NCBI GenBank assembly: GCA_030018605.1
Contig: JASEHP010000091.1
Span: 1 to 6,419 of the forward strand
Length of the DNA stretch: 6,419 nt
Source of the DNA: Thermodesulfovibrionales bacterium
GTDB lineage: Bacteria; Nitrospirota; Thermodesulfovibrionia; Thermodesulfovibrionales; UBA1546
Direction of reading: 5' to 3'
Shown here: piece by piece, positions 5,913 to 6,419 of the stretch
Layout: each line of letters begins with the position of its first letter
Numbering within the stretch: the first letter of the stretch is position 1
Translations under genes and position numbers: made by a program
The notes under the pieces: model-generated
Told to the model about the DNA's origin: nothing
The model's database searches: none
Seen by the model: the letters and a program-made list of their open reading frames with translations, nothing else

Positions 5913-5927
5913 GGGTTGTGATAAAAT
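5899..5927 (+). promoter_or_regulatory. Probable promoter of the divergent exported-protein gene
   Basis: Extended -10 TGATAAAAT at 5919-5927 (TAAAAT, 5 of 6 matches, with TG one base upstream). A weaker -35 TAGAAA at 5899-5904 (4 of 6) lies at a 17-base spacing. The start would be near 5934, giving a leader of about 45 bases. It overlaps the rnf promoter on the other strand. A TATAAA at 5948-5953 is a weaker alternative because nothing like a -35 lies at the right distance. Confidence 0.5.
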
Positions 5928-5978
5928 GGCTGTGAAAATATTGGATTTATAAACCCCAAGATAGAAAGGAGGTGCTAA

Positions 5979-6419
5979 ATGAATAGAAGCAAGACCATCG
6001 CTGTATGTTTGTTTATGTTTTTAATCTGTTTTTCCCTTGAAGCATGGGCAGGCGGATTGAAATCTAACTCGGCGTTGACAGCAAACAAGCAGGGAAAAGT
6101 TTCCAAAGAGATTGAGAAGTTAAGAAATTTAAGACGGTCACAACTAAATGTTTGGAAGTATAAAGAAGCAGTAAAGGTGTATCTGTTTGCTGAAGATGAA
6201 AAAGTGGAGATTCTGGAAGGGTCTTATTGCGGAGGCGAAGAGGGCGACAAGCAATATACCGGAAATTACCAACTTATAAGCGCAAGAGACAATAAAATCG
6301 TATCAAAAATAGATTTAGGTAAGGACTACGAGTTTGTAGAAAATACTCTGCATAGCGGTCTTCATGCAGGGTTTGACGAAATCAGGAACAACTGGCAAGT
6401 TAGTCCTCCGGAAGGAGGA
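5979..6419 (+). CDS. Exported protein of unknown function, 3' end outside the window
   Basis: An open frame of 147 codons with no stop before the right edge. A strong AAAGGAGGTG (5965-5974) lies six bases (from GGAGG) before the ATG. The N-terminus is a clear signal peptide: basic MNRSK, hydrophobic core at 7-20 and a likely cleavage AWA|GG after residue 24, so the product is probably periplasmic or outside the cell. Residues about 36-68 are charged and probably helical. From 65 on the pattern alternates (VKVYLFAEDEKVEILEG, then GNYQLISARDNKIVSKIDLG), suggesting beta strands. Beyond the signal peptide the only cysteine is Cys84, in GSYCGG, so no lipobox or haem motif is seen. I do not recognise the family. 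It is divergent from rnfC with overlapping promoters, which by itself does not show a link to Rnf. Confidence 0.85.
   Translation, partial: MNRSKTIAVCLFMFLICFSLEAWAGGLKSNSALTANKQGKVSKEIEKLRNLRRSQLNVWKYKEAVKVYLFAEDEKVEILEGSYCGGEEGDKQYTGNYQLISARDNKIVSKIDLGKDYEFVENTLHSGLHAGFDEIRNNWQVSPPEGG

Overview
The window carries one complete Rnf operon on the minus strand, in the order rnfC-D-G-E-A-B. This is the gene order of the acetogen/clostridial-type cluster. A divergent plus-strand gene for an exported protein of unknown function runs off the right edge. Rnf is a membrane complex that couples electron transfer between reduced ferredoxin and NAD+ to Na+ or H+ transport. A complete operon with a ferredoxin-rich RnfB suggests an anaerobic Gram-negative-like bacterium. 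The dyad built on GTCATTGCGAG between rnfD and rnfG is of a kind I remember from Nitrospirota and Desulfobacterota genomes. That placement is an impression, not a demonstrated assignment.

Layout, right to left along the transcript. A good sigma70-type promoter (TTGACA, extended -10 TGTTATTAA) lies at about 5883-5912. It is followed by an untranslated leader of about 100 nt holding a hairpin. Then come rnfC (4465-5775, start moved to the second Met), rnfD (3337-4383), rnfG (2676-3236), rnfE (2041-2679, ATGA overlap with rnfG), rnfA (1444-2031) and rnfB (181-1356). The left 180 bases hold a heptamer repeat just after rnfB, then AT-rich sequence (1-102) in which I see no gene. On the plus strand a second promoter (about 5899-5927) overlaps the rnf promoter and serves the partial secreted-protein gene at 5979.

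How the genes work together: RnfB (seven predicted Fe-S clusters) and RnfC (two clusters plus NADH/flavin-binding core) are the cytoplasmic electron entry and exit modules. RnfD and RnfG carry covalent FMN (Thr170 and Thr160). RnfA and RnfE form the membrane core that normally binds one [2Fe-2S] cluster with two cysteines from each subunit. No ApbE-type flavin transferase gene is in the window, so it must be encoded elsewhere.

Points most worth attention: (1) RnfE has Ala115 where the family has the second cluster cysteine, so only three of the four usual ligands are present. (2) RnfB has an extra N-terminal signal-peptide-like segment, encoded by a repeat-like stretch that recurs inverted in the rnfA-rnfB spacer. 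(3) Every spacer longer than 9 bases in or around the operon holds a dyad; most show 7-base periodicity, and each has its own sequence.
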